Numbered from the stretch's first letter, positions 7,482-15,800 are shown. The stretch: 34,626 bases of DNA from Pseudomonas sp. (GCF_017744435.1 NZ_JAGIBG010000046.1:1-34626), one strand, 5' to 3'. Program-made: numbers and translations. The notes: generated from the sequence alone by a model not told the origin.

Positions 7482-9338
7482 TCAGGCCGCCGCCAACCCC
7501 GCCAGCAACAACCGCTGATACAGCTCTTCCTTCAACCCCTGCGGCTTATCCAGCTGCATCCGCACCAGGTGCGCCTCATACCCTTCCGGCCCCGGCGCCT
7601 CCAGTGCCGCCTTGCCCAGCTCCAGCACTTCGCTCAGCTTGAACTTGCTCTTCAACCAGTTCAGCGCCCGCAACAGATCCCGTTCTTCTGCCGTGAAATC
7701 CGTACCCAGCGGATACTCCGGGAACAACCGCGCATGCCGCGCCTTGATCGCTTCCAGCCGCTCAGGCGTGTTGTCGGTAAACCGCGCATCCAGCTCGAAA
7801 TCGCTGGCCAGCTTGCCGGCCTGTTTGGCCTGCGCCATCAGCTCGCCCTGGAACCGTGAATCACTCACCGCCAGCAGCCGGGCGATCACCTCGCTATCGG
7901 TCTGCCCGCGCAAATCGGCAATGCCGTACTCGGTCACCACGATATCGCGCAGGTGCCGGGGAATGGTGCAATGGCCGTAGTGCCAGAACAGGTTGGAGGT
8001 CACCTCACCCCCCGACTCGCGCCAGCTGCGCAGCAGCAGGATCGAACGCCCGCCCTCCAGCGCATGGCCCTGGGCGACGAAGTTGTACTGCCCGCCCACC
8101 CCGCTGAGCACTCGGCCGTCCTCCAGCTGGTCGGCCACCCCGGCGCCAAGCAGGGTCATGCCGAACACCGTGTTGACGAAGCGCGCGTCGCGGCGCTGGC
8201 GGCGCTTGAGGTCCTCCTGCCCGTACAGCTCGTTGATAAAGCTGATGCGGGTCATGACGAACCGGCCACGCTGCTCCAGCGACATCTCGCGCAAGCGCTG
8301 GTAGAACGCCTGCGGGCCCAGAAAGAACCCGCCATGCACCAGCACGCCGTGCTCGTCCGCCGGGCGCCGCACCACACCGGCCTCGGCCAGCGCCAGCAGG
8401 CCGTTGACGAACATCTCGCTGCAGCCGTACAGGCCATGGACGAAGGCATCAAGGCCTCCTTCCCGCTCGATCAGCGCCTGCCACGGGCCAACGTCCAGCT
8501 CATCGAGCAGCGCACGATAGCCTTCATTGTCGCCCTGGCGCGCCAGCAACGCGGCCGCCAGCGCATCCCCCATGGCGCCGATGCCGATCTGCAGGGTGCC
8601 GCCGTCGCGCACCAGTGAGCTTGCGTGCAGGCCGATGCAGTGGTCCTGGGTGGCAACCGGCATGTTCGGGGTAGAGAACAGCCGGCGCTGTTCCGCTTCG
8701 TCGATCAACAGGTCGAACGCGTCGATCGGCAGCTCCGCATCGCCCGGCATGTAGGGCAGTTCGGTATGCACCTGGCCGAGCATGAGGATCGTTTCACCTG
8801 CCGCACGCCGCTTGGCGATCATCGGTTGCAGGTCGAGCGTGATGTCGGGGTTGCAGGCCAGGCTCAGGTGGACCGGCTTATCCGGCGTGGCAGCGACCAG
8901 CTGGGCGATCAGGTTCAAGCCCTTGGCATTGATGTCGCGCGCGGCGTGGCTGTAGTTGCTGCTGATGTAGTCCTGCTGGGCGGTTTCGCTGTGCAGCAGG
9001 CTGCCGGGTTGCATGAAGAACTGCTCGACGCGGATGTTCGGCGGCAGGCTGTCGTTGCGCAAGTCGGCGAGGTAGGTGAGCTCTTCGTAGTCGGCGAACA
9101 CGCGTTCGATGAAGGGCTCGAGGAAGCGCCGTTGCAGGCCGTCACCCAATGGGGGGCGGCCGAGGGACAGAGCGGTGTAGATCGTCAGCCGGCGCTCCGG
9201 CAGCTCGCGGACCCGGGCGTACAGCGCGTTGACGAAGGCGTTGGGCTTGCCCAGGCCCAGCGGCAGACCCATGTGGATATGGGCTGGCAGGCGAGAGAGG
9301 ACCTGCTCGACGGCCTGGTCGATGGAGCATAGGTGCAT
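7482..9338 (-). CDS. Acetyl-CoA hydrolase/transferase family protein
   Basis: A 618-residue protein of the acetyl-CoA hydrolase/CoA-transferase family (Cat1/Ach1 fold). Family segments include LQIGIGAMGDALAAAL, YGCSEMFVNGLLAL, a Gly-rich VLSGVGGQYNFVAQGHALEG with RSILLLRS, and VVTEYGIADLRGQTDSEVIA near the C-terminus. It is longer than the ~500-residue CoA-transferases. It could hydrolyse acyl-CoA or move CoA between short-chain acids; the substrate cannot be told from sequence. I chose ATG 9338 because a perfect AGGAGG lies 5 bases upstream; the open frame to 9356 would place that site inside the gene. No partner enzyme is adjacent. It is transcribed alone, away from cytochrome c5 and a solitary REP. 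Confidence 0.85.
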   Translation of the reverse strand: MHLCSIDQAVEQVLSRLPAHIHMGLPLGLGKPNAFVNALYARVRELPERRLTIYTALSLGRPPLGDGLQRRFLEPFIERVFADYEELTYLADLRNDSLPPNIRVEQFFMQPGSLLHSETAQQDYISSNYSHAARDINAKGLNLIAQLVAATPDKPVHLSLACNPDITLDLQPMIAKRRAAGETILMLGQVHTELPYMPGDAELPIDAFDLLIDEAEQRRLFSTPNMPVATQDHCIGLHASSLVRDGGTLQIGIGAMGDALAAALLARQGDNEGYRALLDELDVGPWQALIEREGGLDAFVHGLYGCSEMFVNGLLALAEAGVVRRPADEHGVLVHGGFFLGPQAFYQRLREMSLEQRGRFVMTRISFINELYGQEDLKRRQRRDARFVNTVFGMTLLGAGVADQLEDGRVLSGVGGQYNFVAQGHALEGGRSILLLRSWRESGGEVTSNLFWHYGHCTIPRHLRDIVVTEYGIADLRGQTDSEVIARLLAVSDSRFQGELMAQAKQAGKLASDFELDARFTDNTPERLEAIKARHARLFPEYPLGTDFTAEERDLLRALNWLKSKFKLSEVLELGKAALEAPGPEGYEAHLVRMQLDKPQGLKEELYQRLLLAGLAAA

Positions 9339-9405
9339 CGTGGCCTCCTGAATCATCCATGGGGTCAGGGGTTGGACATGGGCTCAAGCGGGTTGGTTGC
9401 CTGTG

Positions 9406-9439
9406 CCGGCCCTTTCGCGGCTAAAGTCGCTCCCACAGG
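9406..9439. repeat. Solitary REP element
   Basis: CCGGCCCTTTCGCGGCTAAA followed by GTCGCTCCCACAGG is one REP copy. The expected inverted partner is reduced to CCTGTGG at about 9470-9476, immediately followed by the poly-A side of a terminator. The second REP therefore appears to have been lost or overwritten. Confidence 0.75.
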
Positions 9440-9476
9440 ATCTTCACCGCCCTTGAGTCTTGGGATGTCCCTGTGG

Positions 9477-9507
9477 AAAAACAAAGCCCGCCAAAATAGG
9501 CGGGCTT
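9477..9507 (-). terminator. Intrinsic terminator of cytochrome c5 gene
   Basis: On the minus strand AAGCCCGCC, a 6-base loop and GGCGGGCTT are followed by TGTTTTT. It begins 20 bases after the cytochrome stop codon. Confidence 0.88.
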
Positions 9508-9526
9508 GGTGCAATTCAATTGTTGC

Positions 9527-9949
9527 TTACAGCCCGGACATCTTCTTGATAGCCCCTTTCAGGTCATCATCCGAGCAGTCCGCGCAGGTGCCCTTCGGCG
9601 GCATGGCGTTCAGGCCGGTGATGGCCTTGGCCAGCAACCCGTCCACCCCACCCTGCTCGTCAGCGCGCTTTTTCCACGCAGCCCCGTCGCCAATCTTCGG
9701 CGCCCCCAGCAAGCCGGTACCGTGGCAGGCGTTGCAATGCTTGGCAATCACATCATCCGGGGTCTTGGCCCCGCCACCGCCTGCTGCGGCTGCCACTTCC
9801 ATGCCCTTGCATTCCTGGCCCTGCACACACACCTGGCCCACCGGCTCAAGGCGTTTGGCGAGCTCTTCGTTGGTCGCTGCGGTTGCGCTCATTGCCCAAA
9901 GGGCGAATACGGCTGCTGGTACGGCCAGCATCTTCTTGATTTGGTTCAC
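9527..9949 (-). CDS. cycB: Cytochrome c5, periplasmic
   Basis: A 140-residue c-type cytochrome with a signal peptide (MNQIKKMLAVPAAVFALWAM.., cleavage near ATAA/TNEE). One heme site is visible, CNACH (C72, C75, H76), with the probable Met ligand in GLNAMPPKG. The C-terminal CADC pair is typical of cytochrome c5, where it forms a disulfide. A second Cys pair, CVQGQEC, precedes an Ala/Gly-rich linker before the heme domain. The role is periplasmic electron transfer to a terminal oxidase or other partner. The start is GTG 9949 with GAGGG about 9 bases upstream; the longer open frame would bury the signal peptide. An intrinsic terminator follows. It corresponds in place to P. aeruginosa PA5300 (from memory). 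Confidence 0.9.
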   Translation of the reverse strand: MNQIKKMLAVPAAVFALWAMSATAATNEELAKRLEPVGQVCVQGQECKGMEVAAAAGGGGAKTPDDVIAKHCNACHGTGLLGAPKIGDGAAWKKRADEQGGVDGLLAKAITGLNAMPPKGTCADCSDDDLKGAIKKMSGL

Positions 9950-10085
9950 GCGAACACCCTCATGGTGGCTAATCACGCCCGCGGCCACGGTAATGCGAGC
10001 GTTGAAAAGTATAGCGGGAACCCGGAAACCGTGGAACGACCCTACTCTGGAAAGGGGTATTGCCGAAGCAATGCACTGCGCTGGA

Positions 10086-10634
10086 TCAAAAGTTCGACGG
10101 TGTCGCCGCGCTGATCAGCCGCGCAGGCGCGTCGAACGGGTTGCGGAAACGGTGCGGGCGAGTGCTTTCGAAGTAGTAGCTGTCGCCCGCCTCGAGGATG
10201 AAGATCTCGTTGCCCACCACCAGCTCGAGCTTGCCTTCGAGCAGGATGCCGGTTTCTTCACCATCGTGGGTGAGCATCTCGGCACCGGTATCGGCACCCG
10301 GCGGGTAGACCTCGGTGAGGAAGGCAATGGCGCGGTTGGGGTGCGACTTGCCCACCAGCTTCATGGTCACCGCACCGTCGGAGATGTCGATCAGCTCGTG
10401 GGCCTTGTAGACGATCTGCGCGGGGCTTTCGGCCTCCAGCTCGACCGAAAAGAATTCGACCATCGACATGGGAATGCCGCTGAGGACCTTGCGCAGCGAA
10501 CTGATCGAGGGGCTCACGCTGTTCTTCTCGATCATCGAGATGGTGCTGTTGGTCACCCCCGCGCGCTTGGCGAGTTCCCGCTGGGACAGGCCCTTGAGCT
10601 TGCGGATGGCTTGCAGTCGTTCGCCGACGTCCAA
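10086..10634 (-). CDS. pauR: XRE-cupin transcriptional regulator (PauR/PuuR-like)
   Basis: A 182-residue regulator with an N-terminal XRE helix-turn-helix (about 5-60; LSQRELAKRAGVTNSTISMI) and a C-terminal cupin (about 105-180; GAEMLTHDGEETGILLEGKL and DSYYFESTRPHRFRNP). This architecture and size match PuuR of E. coli and PauR (PA5301), the repressor of gamma-glutamyl polyamine catabolism in P. aeruginosa. It lies between cytochrome c5 and dadX, as PA5301 does (from memory). Candidate targets in this window are the PauB-like oxidoreductase and kauB. The start is TTG 10634, supported by AGGAGG 8 bases upstream. The ligand is presumably putrescine or a related compound, by homology only. Confidence 0.85.
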   Translation of the reverse strand: MDVGERLQAIRKLKGLSQRELAKRAGVTNSTISMIEKNSVSPSISSLRKVLSGIPMSMVEFFSVELEAESPAQIVYKAHELIDISDGAVTMKLVGKSHPNRAIAFLTEVYPPGADTGAEMLTHDGEETGILLEGKLELVVGNEIFILEAGDSYYFESTRPHRFRNPFDAPARLISAATPSNF

Positions 10635-10744
10635 AGCTGGAGCCTCCTGAAACGGTGAGATGGCGGGGTGAATGTGAACGATATCATGGCAATGCCGTTC
10701 AGTATTTACAACACACCGCCCCTCATGCTGTCCGCTTCGGCGCC

Positions 10745-11818
10745 TTATTCGCCGTAATAGTCCAGCGGCACGCGTTTCAGGTTGCAGAAGATCTGGTAGG
10801 GAATGCTCCCGGCCTGCATCGCCACATCACTGGCAAGCACCTGCTTGCCCCACAGCTCGACCGGGCTGCCGACGGTAGCCTCGGGCACGTCGGTGAGGTC
10901 GATGCAGAGCATGTCCATCGACACGCGGCCAATTAGCTGGCTGCGCTTGCCGGCGACCATCACCGGGGTGCCGGTGGGTGCATGGCGCGGGTAGCCGTCG
11001 GCATAGCCCATGGCGACCACGCCTACGCGGGTCGGGCGCGGGCTGACGAACTTGGCACCGTAGCCCACCGGTTCACCGGTAGGCAGCTCGCGCACGCTGA
11101 TGACCCGCGATTGCAGAGTCATCACCGGCTGCAGGCGTGCGGCCTGGGGCTGGTCAGCTTCGAAGGGGCTGGCGCCGTACAGCATGATGCCTGGGCGCAC
11201 CCAGTCGCTCGGGGCCTGCGGCCAGGCCAGCACGCCGGGCGAGTTGCGCAGGCTGCATTCGGCAGCCAGGCCTTCACGGGCGGCGTTGAACACGGCGATC
11301 TGCTGCTCGGTGGCGTCGGCCTCAGGCTCATCGGCACGGGCAAAGTGGCTCATCAGCACGATGCGCGAAACCTTGCCGCTGGCCAGCAGGCGCTGGTAGG
11401 CGTCGTGGTAGTCCTTGGGGTGCAGGCCGACGCGGTGCATGCCGCTGTCGAGCTTGAGCCAGATGGTCAACGGCTTGTGCACCTGGGTCTGCTCGATGGC
11501 TTCGAGCTGCCACAGCGAATGCACCACGCACCACAGGTCGTGCTCGGCGATCAGCGCCAGTTCGCTGGCTTCGAAGAAACCTTCGAGCAGCAGTACCGGG
11601 GCCTTGATGCCGGCGGCGCGCAACTCCAGCGCTTCTTCGATGCAGGCCACGGCAAAGCCATCGGCTTCGGGCTCCAGGGCCAGGGCGCAACGCACGGCGC
11701 CGTGGCCGTAGGCATCAGCCTTGACCACGGCAAGGGCCTTGGCACCGGACAGTTCACGGGCCAGGCGGTAGTTGTGGCGGAGGGCTTGCAGGTCGATCAG
11801 GGCGCGGGCGGGACGCAT
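10745..11818 (-). CDS. dadX: Alanine racemase, catabolic (DadX)
   Basis: A 357-residue PLP enzyme that interconverts L- and D-alanine. Fold-type III racemase features are complete: PLP lysine K33 in VVKADAYGHG, catalytic tyrosine Y253 in VGYGAKF, GYADGYPRH and RVSMDMLCIDL. Length and both catalytic positions equal those I recall for P. aeruginosa DadX. No signal peptide is present, so it is cytoplasmic, unlike periplasmic broad-specificity racemases. ATG 11818 gives the standard N-terminus MRPARALIDLQALRHN; a GTG 8 codons upstream lacks a ribosome site. It lies downstream of dadA on the same strand and should feed D-alanine to DadA. A REP pair occupies the 148-bp gap between them. Confidence 0.95.
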   Translation of the reverse strand: MRPARALIDLQALRHNYRLARELSGAKALAVVKADAYGHGAVRCALALEPEADGFAVACIEEALELRAAGIKAPVLLLEGFFEASELALIAEHDLWCVVHSLWQLEAIEQTQVHKPLTIWLKLDSGMHRVGLHPKDYHDAYQRLLASGKVSRIVLMSHFARADEPEADATEQQIAVFNAAREGLAAECSLRNSPGVLAWPQAPSDWVRPGIMLYGASPFEADQPQAARLQPVMTLQSRVISVRELPTGEPVGYGAKFVSPRPTRVGVVAMGYADGYPRHAPTGTPVMVAGKRSQLIGRVSMDMLCIDLTDVPEATVGSPVELWGKQVLASDVAMQAGSIPYQIFCNLKRVPLDYYGE

Positions 11819-11863
11819 GGCGGCTGCCTTATGGTGGTTCACAAGTTGAAAACGGTGTTGGGT

Positions 11864-11949
11864 TCTTCGCGGCTAAAGCCGCTCCCACAGGGGATCGCAC
11901 ACTATTCAGGATCATGCGGTCCCTGTGGGAGCGGCTTTAGCCGCGAAGA
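11864..11949. repeat. REP pair between dadA and dadX
   Basis: Arms 11864-11892 and 11921-11949 (CTTCGCGGCTAAAGCCGCTC core, perfect) surround a 28-bp loop. It lies inside the expected dadA-dadX transcript. Confidence 0.92.
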
Positions 11950-11966
11950 GGCCGGTACAGGCGACC

Positions 11967-13271
11967 TTACTGCTGGTGGGCCGGCGCAGTCTGACCGTGC
12001 TTGGCGACTTCCGGGCTGTTGCCATACCGGGAGATGTCCAGGCCTTCGGCGCTGATCTGCGGCTTCTTGCGCGCAATCAGGTCGGCCAGCAGACGGCCGG
12101 AACCGCACGCCATGGTCCAGCCCAGCGTACCGTGGCCAGTGTTGAGGAACAGGTTGCGGAACGCGGTGGCACCCACGATCGGCGTACCGTCCGGGGTCGC
12201 CGGGCGCAGGCCGGTCCAGAAACTGGCCTCGCTCAGGTCGCCGCCGCGAGGATAAAGGTCGTTGACGATCATCTCCAGCGTTTCGCGCCGGCGCGGGTTC
12301 AGCGACAGGTCAAAACCGGCGATTTCAGCCATGCCGCCAACGCGGATGCGGTTGTCGAAACGGGTGATCGCAACCTTGTAGGTCTCGTCGAGAATGGTCG
12401 AGGTCGGCGCCATGTCGGCATTGGTGATCGGCACGGTCAGCGAGTAACCCTTGAGCGGATACACCGGAGCCTTGATGCCCAGGGGCTTGAGCATCTGCGG
12501 CGAGTAGCTGCCCAGGGCCAGCACGTAGCGGTCGGCGGTTTCCAGCTTGCCGTCGATCCACACACCGTTGATGCGGTCACCGGCGAAGTCCAGGCGCTGG
12601 ATGTCCTGGCCGAAGCGGAACTCCACACCCAGCTTCACCGCCATTTCGGCGAGCTTGGTGGTGAACAGCTGGCAGTCGCCGGTCTGGTCGTTGGGCAGGC
12701 GCAGGGCGCCGGCGAGGATGTCTTTCACCCCGGCCAGGGCCGGCTCGACACGGGCGATGCCATCGCGGTCGAGCAGCTCGTAAGGCACACCGGACTGTTC
12801 GAGCACGGCGATGTCCTTGGCCGCGGCGTCAACCTGGGCCTGGGTGCGGAACAGCTGGGTAGTACCCAGGCTACGGTTCTCGTAGGCAATACCGGTTTCG
12901 GCGCGCAGTTCGTCGAGGCAGTCACGGCTGTACTCGGACAGGCGCACCATGCGCTCCTTGTTTACCGCGTAGCGGCTGGCGGTGCAGTTGCGCAGCATCT
13001 GCGCCATCCACAGGTACTGGTCGACATCACCGGTCAGCTTGATCGCCAGGGGCGCGTGGCGCTCCAGCAGCCACTTGATGGCTTTCAGCGGCACGCCGGG
13101 GGCGGCCCAGGGCGAGGCATAGCCGGGCGAGATCTGGCCTGCGTTGGCAAAGCTGGTTTCCAGGGCCACTGCCGGCTGGCGGTCGACCACGGTCACCTCG
13201 AAGCCTTGCCGGGCCAGATAATAGGCACTGGCGGTACCGATCACACCGCTACCAAGTACCAATACTCGCAT
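11967..13271 (-). CDS. dadA: D-amino acid dehydrogenase small subunit (DadA)
   Basis: A 434-residue FAD enzyme that oxidises D-alanine and other D-amino acids to keto acids, passing electrons to the respiratory chain. The N-terminal Rossmann motif is VLVLGSGVIGTASAYYLARQ with the FAD acidic residue in VTVVDRQ. The DAO-type body includes YALALGSYSPQML-like and GLRPATPDGTPIVGAT segments, and NTGHGTLGWTMACGSGRLLA near the C-terminus. Length is normal (about 432). It acts at the inner face of the membrane. It is divergent from lrp/dadR, which in pseudomonads activates this operon in response to alanine. AGTATA at 13329-13334 reads TATACT on this strand and could be its -10 box. Confidence 0.96.
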   Translation of the reverse strand: MRVLVLGSGVIGTASAYYLARQGFEVTVVDRQPAVALETSFANAGQISPGYASPWAAPGVPLKAIKWLLERHAPLAIKLTGDVDQYLWMAQMLRNCTASRYAVNKERMVRLSEYSRDCLDELRAETGIAYENRSLGTTQLFRTQAQVDAAAKDIAVLEQSGVPYELLDRDGIARVEPALAGVKDILAGALRLPNDQTGDCQLFTTKLAEMAVKLGVEFRFGQDIQRLDFAGDRINGVWIDGKLETADRYVLALGSYSPQMLKPLGIKAPVYPLKGYSLTVPITNADMAPTSTILDETYKVAITRFDNRIRVGGMAEIAGFDLSLNPRRRETLEMIVNDLYPRGGDLSEASFWTGLRPATPDGTPIVGATAFRNLFLNTGHGTLGWTMACGSGRLLADLIARKKPQISAEGLDISRYGNSPEVAKHGQTAPAHQQ

Positions 13272-13376
13272 CGTTCATCCCTCGCACGCGGCGCACCGCT
13301 ATTTTGTTGATATGGCATGGATGCGCGCAGTATAAGAATCTAAGCCCAGTGCAATTCACTATATAAAAGCCTATTA

Positions 13377-13396
13377 TTGGCGAGAATTCTCGGCAA
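13377..13396. promoter_or_regulatory. Candidate Lrp/DadR operator
   Basis: CGAGAATTCTCG (13381-13392) is a perfect palindrome, extended to TTG-N-CGAGAATTCTCG-N-CAA. It sits just after the -10-like TATTAT (13372-13377), near the expected lrp transcription start, in the 153-bp dadA/lrp divergent gap. Autoregulation by the Lrp protein is inferred. Confidence 0.5.
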
Positions 13397-13424
13397 AATC
13401 GCCTTTCACGGAGGGGCATCCCCT

Positions 13425-13913
13425 ATGAGAACCCAGCACCAGAGCAAGCGTGAACTGGACAAGATCGACCGTAACATCCTGCGCATCCTGCAGAATGACG
13501 GGCGTATTTCCTTCACCGAACTGGGCGAGAAAGTTGGGCTTTCCACCACCCCTTGCACCGAGCGCGTACGCCGCCTGGAGCGCGAGGGCATCATCATGGG
13601 CTACAACGCCCGGCTGAATCCGCAGCACCTCAAAGGCAGCCTGCTGGTGTTTGTGGAAATCAGCCTGGACTACAAGTCCGGCGACACCTTCGAGGAGTTC
13701 CGCCGTGCGGTGCTCAAGCTGCCCCATGTGCTGGAATGCCACCTGGTATCCGGCGACTTCGACTACCTGGTGAAAGCGCGCATTTCGGAAATGGCTTCGT
13801 ACCGCAAGCTGCTCGGCGACATCCTGTTGAAGCTGCCACACGTGCGCGAGTCGAAGAGCTACATCGTGATGGAAGAGGTGAAAGAGAGCCTCTGCCTGCC
13901 GATCCCCGACTGA
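13425..13913 (+). CDS. lrp: Lrp/AsnC-family regulator (DadR-type Lrp)
   Basis: A 162-residue Lrp-type regulator. The N-terminal HTH (about 12-70) includes LDKIDRNILRILQNDGRISF and VGLSTTPCTERVRRLEREGI. The C-terminal RAM domain (about 75-155) has LVFVEISLDYK and HLVSGDFDYLVKARISEMAS, which in this family bind amino acids and mediate octamer formation. The ATG follows GGAGGGG by a suitable distance. It is divergent from dadA, the arrangement in which the P. aeruginosa homologue activates dadAX in response to L-alanine. The stop lies two bases from the convergent YkgJ-type gene. Confidence 0.94.
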   Translation: MRTQHQSKRELDKIDRNILRILQNDGRISFTELGEKVGLSTTPCTERVRRLEREGIIMGYNARLNPQHLKGSLLVFVEISLDYKSGDTFEEFRRAVLKLPHVLECHLVSGDFDYLVKARISEMASYRKLLGDILLKLPHVRESKSYIVMEEVKESLCLPIPD

Positions 13914-13915
13914 GG

Positions 13916-14269
13916 CTAGACCAGCACCTGCCGGGTGCTGGCGATGAACTGGTGGACCAGTTGCTCGGCTTCAGGCTCGATCATCGGGTCCGGGCCACGG
14001 CCGCGCGGGCAGGCCATGCGCGGCGTGGTGCCAAACAGGCGGCAGATCATCGGCCGTTCTTCATAGACGGTGCAGCCGTTGGGGCCCAGATGCACGCAGT
14101 TCAGGTGCTCCAGCGCGGCATCCTGCTCGGCCTGGGTCTTGCGCGGCAGGCGGGCCATCTCTTCAGACGAGGTGGTCACCGGACCGCAGCAGTCGTGGCA
14201 GCCGGGCTCGCATTCGAATGAAGGAATGAGTTCGCGCAGGAAGTGGATCTTGTGACGGTTGCAGGACAT
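13916..14269 (-). CDS. YkgJ-family cysteine cluster protein
   Basis: A 117-residue Cys-rich cytoplasmic protein of the YkgJ/CxxCxxCC family, thought to chelate zinc or iron. The spaced cysteines are C3, then CEPGCHDCCG (about 20-29), NCVHLGPNGCTVYEERPMIC (about 57-76) and MACPRG, the usual family order. Function is unknown. I chose ATG 14269 (MSCNRHKIHF); no strong ribosome site is visible and a TTG 4 codons upstream is possible. It is convergent with lrp (2-bp gap) and divergent from the PauB-like oxidoreductase. Its position matches PA5310 in P. aeruginosa (from memory). Confidence 0.82.
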   Translation of the reverse strand: MSCNRHKIHFLRELIPSFECEPGCHDCCGPVTTSSEEMARLPRKTQAEQDAALEHLNCVHLGPNGCTVYEERPMICRLFGTTPRMACPRGRGPDPMIEPEAEQLVHQFIASTRQVLV

Positions 14270-14372
14270 GGCTGGGTACAAGATTGAAAGTGAAATCAGG
14301 CTTGAATTATAGGGCCAATTGCCAAGCCACGGCTTATCCTCCTACAACCAAATTCGCCACAGGACCTCGCTC

Positions 14373-15665
14373 ATGATCCATAGCGCGCAGCACGCCGCCT
14401 CCTACTACGCCGCCAGCAGCGCGCCCCACCCGGACCACTCCTTCCTGCAAGGCGAACACAGCGCCGACGTGTGTATCGTCGGTGGTGGCTACTCGGGCCT
14501 GAACACCGCCATCGAACTGGCCGAGCGCGGCTTCTCGGTGATCCTCCTGGAAGCACGCAAGCTCGGCTGGGGCGCCAGTGGGCGCAATGGCGGCCAGCTG
14601 ATTCGCGGCGTCGGCCACGGCCTGGAGCAGTTTCTCCCGGTGATCGGCGAAGAAGGCGTACGCAGCCTGAGGCTGATGGGCCTGGAAGCCGTACAGATCG
14701 TCCGCGAGCGGGTCGAGCGCCACGCCATCGCCTGCGACCTGACCTGGGGCTACTGTGACCTGGCCAACAAACCCGGTGAGCTGAAGGGTTTTGCCGAGGA
14801 TGCCGATGAACTGCGCAGTCTGGGCTACCGCCACGAACTGCGCCTGGTCGGCAAGGACGACATGCACAGCGTGGTTGGCTCCGACCGCTATGTCGGCGGC
14901 CTGATCGACATGGGCTCGGGCCACCTGCACCCGCTCAACCTGGCCCTGGGTGAAGCGGCCGTGGCCAGTCGCCTGGGCGTGAAGCTGTTCGAGCAGTCCG
15001 AGGTCACGCGCATCGACTACGGCCCTGAAATCCAGGTGCACACCGCCCAGGGCCGGGTGCGCGCCAAGACCCTGGTGCTGTGCTGCAACGCCTACCACAA
15101 CGACCTCAACCGCGAGCTGGGCGGCAAGGTGCTGCCAGCCGGCAGTTACATCATCGCCACCGAACCGCTGGGCGAAGAACGCGCCCATCAGCTGCTGCCG
15201 CAGAACATGGCCGTGTGCGACCAGCGTGTGGCGCTGGACTACTATCGCCTGTCGGCCGACCGCCGCCTGCTGTTCGGCGGTGCCTGTCACTATTCCGGGC
15301 GCGACCCGAAGGACATCGCCGCCTACATGCGGCCAAAGATGCTCCAGGTGTTCCCGCAGCTGGCGGATGTGCGCATCGATTATCAGTGGGGCGGCATGAT
15401 CGGCATCGGCGCCAACCGCCTGCCACAGGTCGGCCGCCTGGCCAGCCAGCCGAATGTGTATTACGCCCAGGCCTACGCCGGCCACGGCCTCAACGCCACC
15501 CACCTGGCCGCGCGCCTGCTGGGTGAAGCGATCAGCGGCCAGGAAAGCGGGCGCTTCGACCTGTTCGCCAAGGTGCCACACGTCACCTTCCCCGGCGGCA
15601 AGCACCTGCGCTCGCCAATACTGGCCCTGGGGATGCTCTGGCATCGCCTCAAAGAGCTGGTCTAG
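14373..15665 (+). CDS. FAD-dependent oxidoreductase, gamma-glutamylputrescine oxidase type (PauB/PuuB)
   Basis: A 430-residue DAO-family flavoprotein. The dinucleotide motif is VCIVGGGYSGLNTAIELAE (about 33-51), followed by LEARKLGWGASGRNGGQLIR, which is characteristic of PuuB/PauB and OrdL-like enzymes. The C-terminal FAD segment is QAYAGHGLNATHLAARLLGE. PuuB/PauB enzymes oxidise gamma-glutamyl-putrescine to an aldehyde with release of ammonia and H2O2; the aldehyde is then handled by a dehydrogenase such as KauB, which is also in this window. The pseudomonad paralogues make the exact substrate uncertain (PauB4 of P. aeruginosa is PA5309, from memory). The ATG follows AGGA at a suitable distance. 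A REP pair follows the stop. Confidence 0.85.
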   Translation: MIHSAQHAASYYAASSAPHPDHSFLQGEHSADVCIVGGGYSGLNTAIELAERGFSVILLEARKLGWGASGRNGGQLIRGVGHGLEQFLPVIGEEGVRSLRLMGLEAVQIVRERVERHAIACDLTWGYCDLANKPGELKGFAEDADELRSLGYRHELRLVGKDDMHSVVGSDRYVGGLIDMGSGHLHPLNLALGEAAVASRLGVKLFEQSEVTRIDYGPEIQVHTAQGRVRAKTLVLCCNAYHNDLNRELGGKVLPAGSYIIATEPLGEERAHQLLPQNMAVCDQRVALDYYRLSADRRLLFGGACHYSGRDPKDIAAYMRPKMLQVFPQLADVRIDYQWGGMIGIGANRLPQVGRLASQPNVYYAQAYAGHGLNATHLAARLLGEAISGQESGRFDLFAKVPHVTFPGGKHLRSPILALGMLWHRLKELV

Positions 15666-15684
15666 CGCCTGCGGCCTGCACGAT

Positions 15685-15775
15685 CCCTGTGGGAGCGGGC
15701 GTGCCCGCGAACACGGGCGCAGCCCGTGCCATCCACTGCGGTGCTTGCTTCGCGGGCATGCCCGCTCCCACAGGG
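15685..15775. repeat. REP pair in opposite orientation
   Basis: Arms 15685-15711 (CCCTGTGGGAGCGGGCGTGC..) and 15749-15775 are inverted with one mismatch. The CTCCCACAGG ends here face outward; in the other pairs they face inward. The spacer holds a hairpin, CACGGGC-GCA-GCCCGTG (15712-15728). It lies between the convergent PauB-like and DUF1127 genes. Confidence 0.88.
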
Positions 15776-15800
15776 GCCGCGCAATCCCCCAAGATCCGCG

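Noticed and set aside
10675..10701. TGAACG..CGTTCA pair upstream of the PauR-like gene as an operator
   Set aside because: Six-base arms 15 bp apart are weak, and they do not match the palindrome near kauB.
14334..15644. Long minus-strand open frame opposite the PauB-like gene
   Set aside because: Shadow of a flavoprotein with clear motifs on the plus strand.
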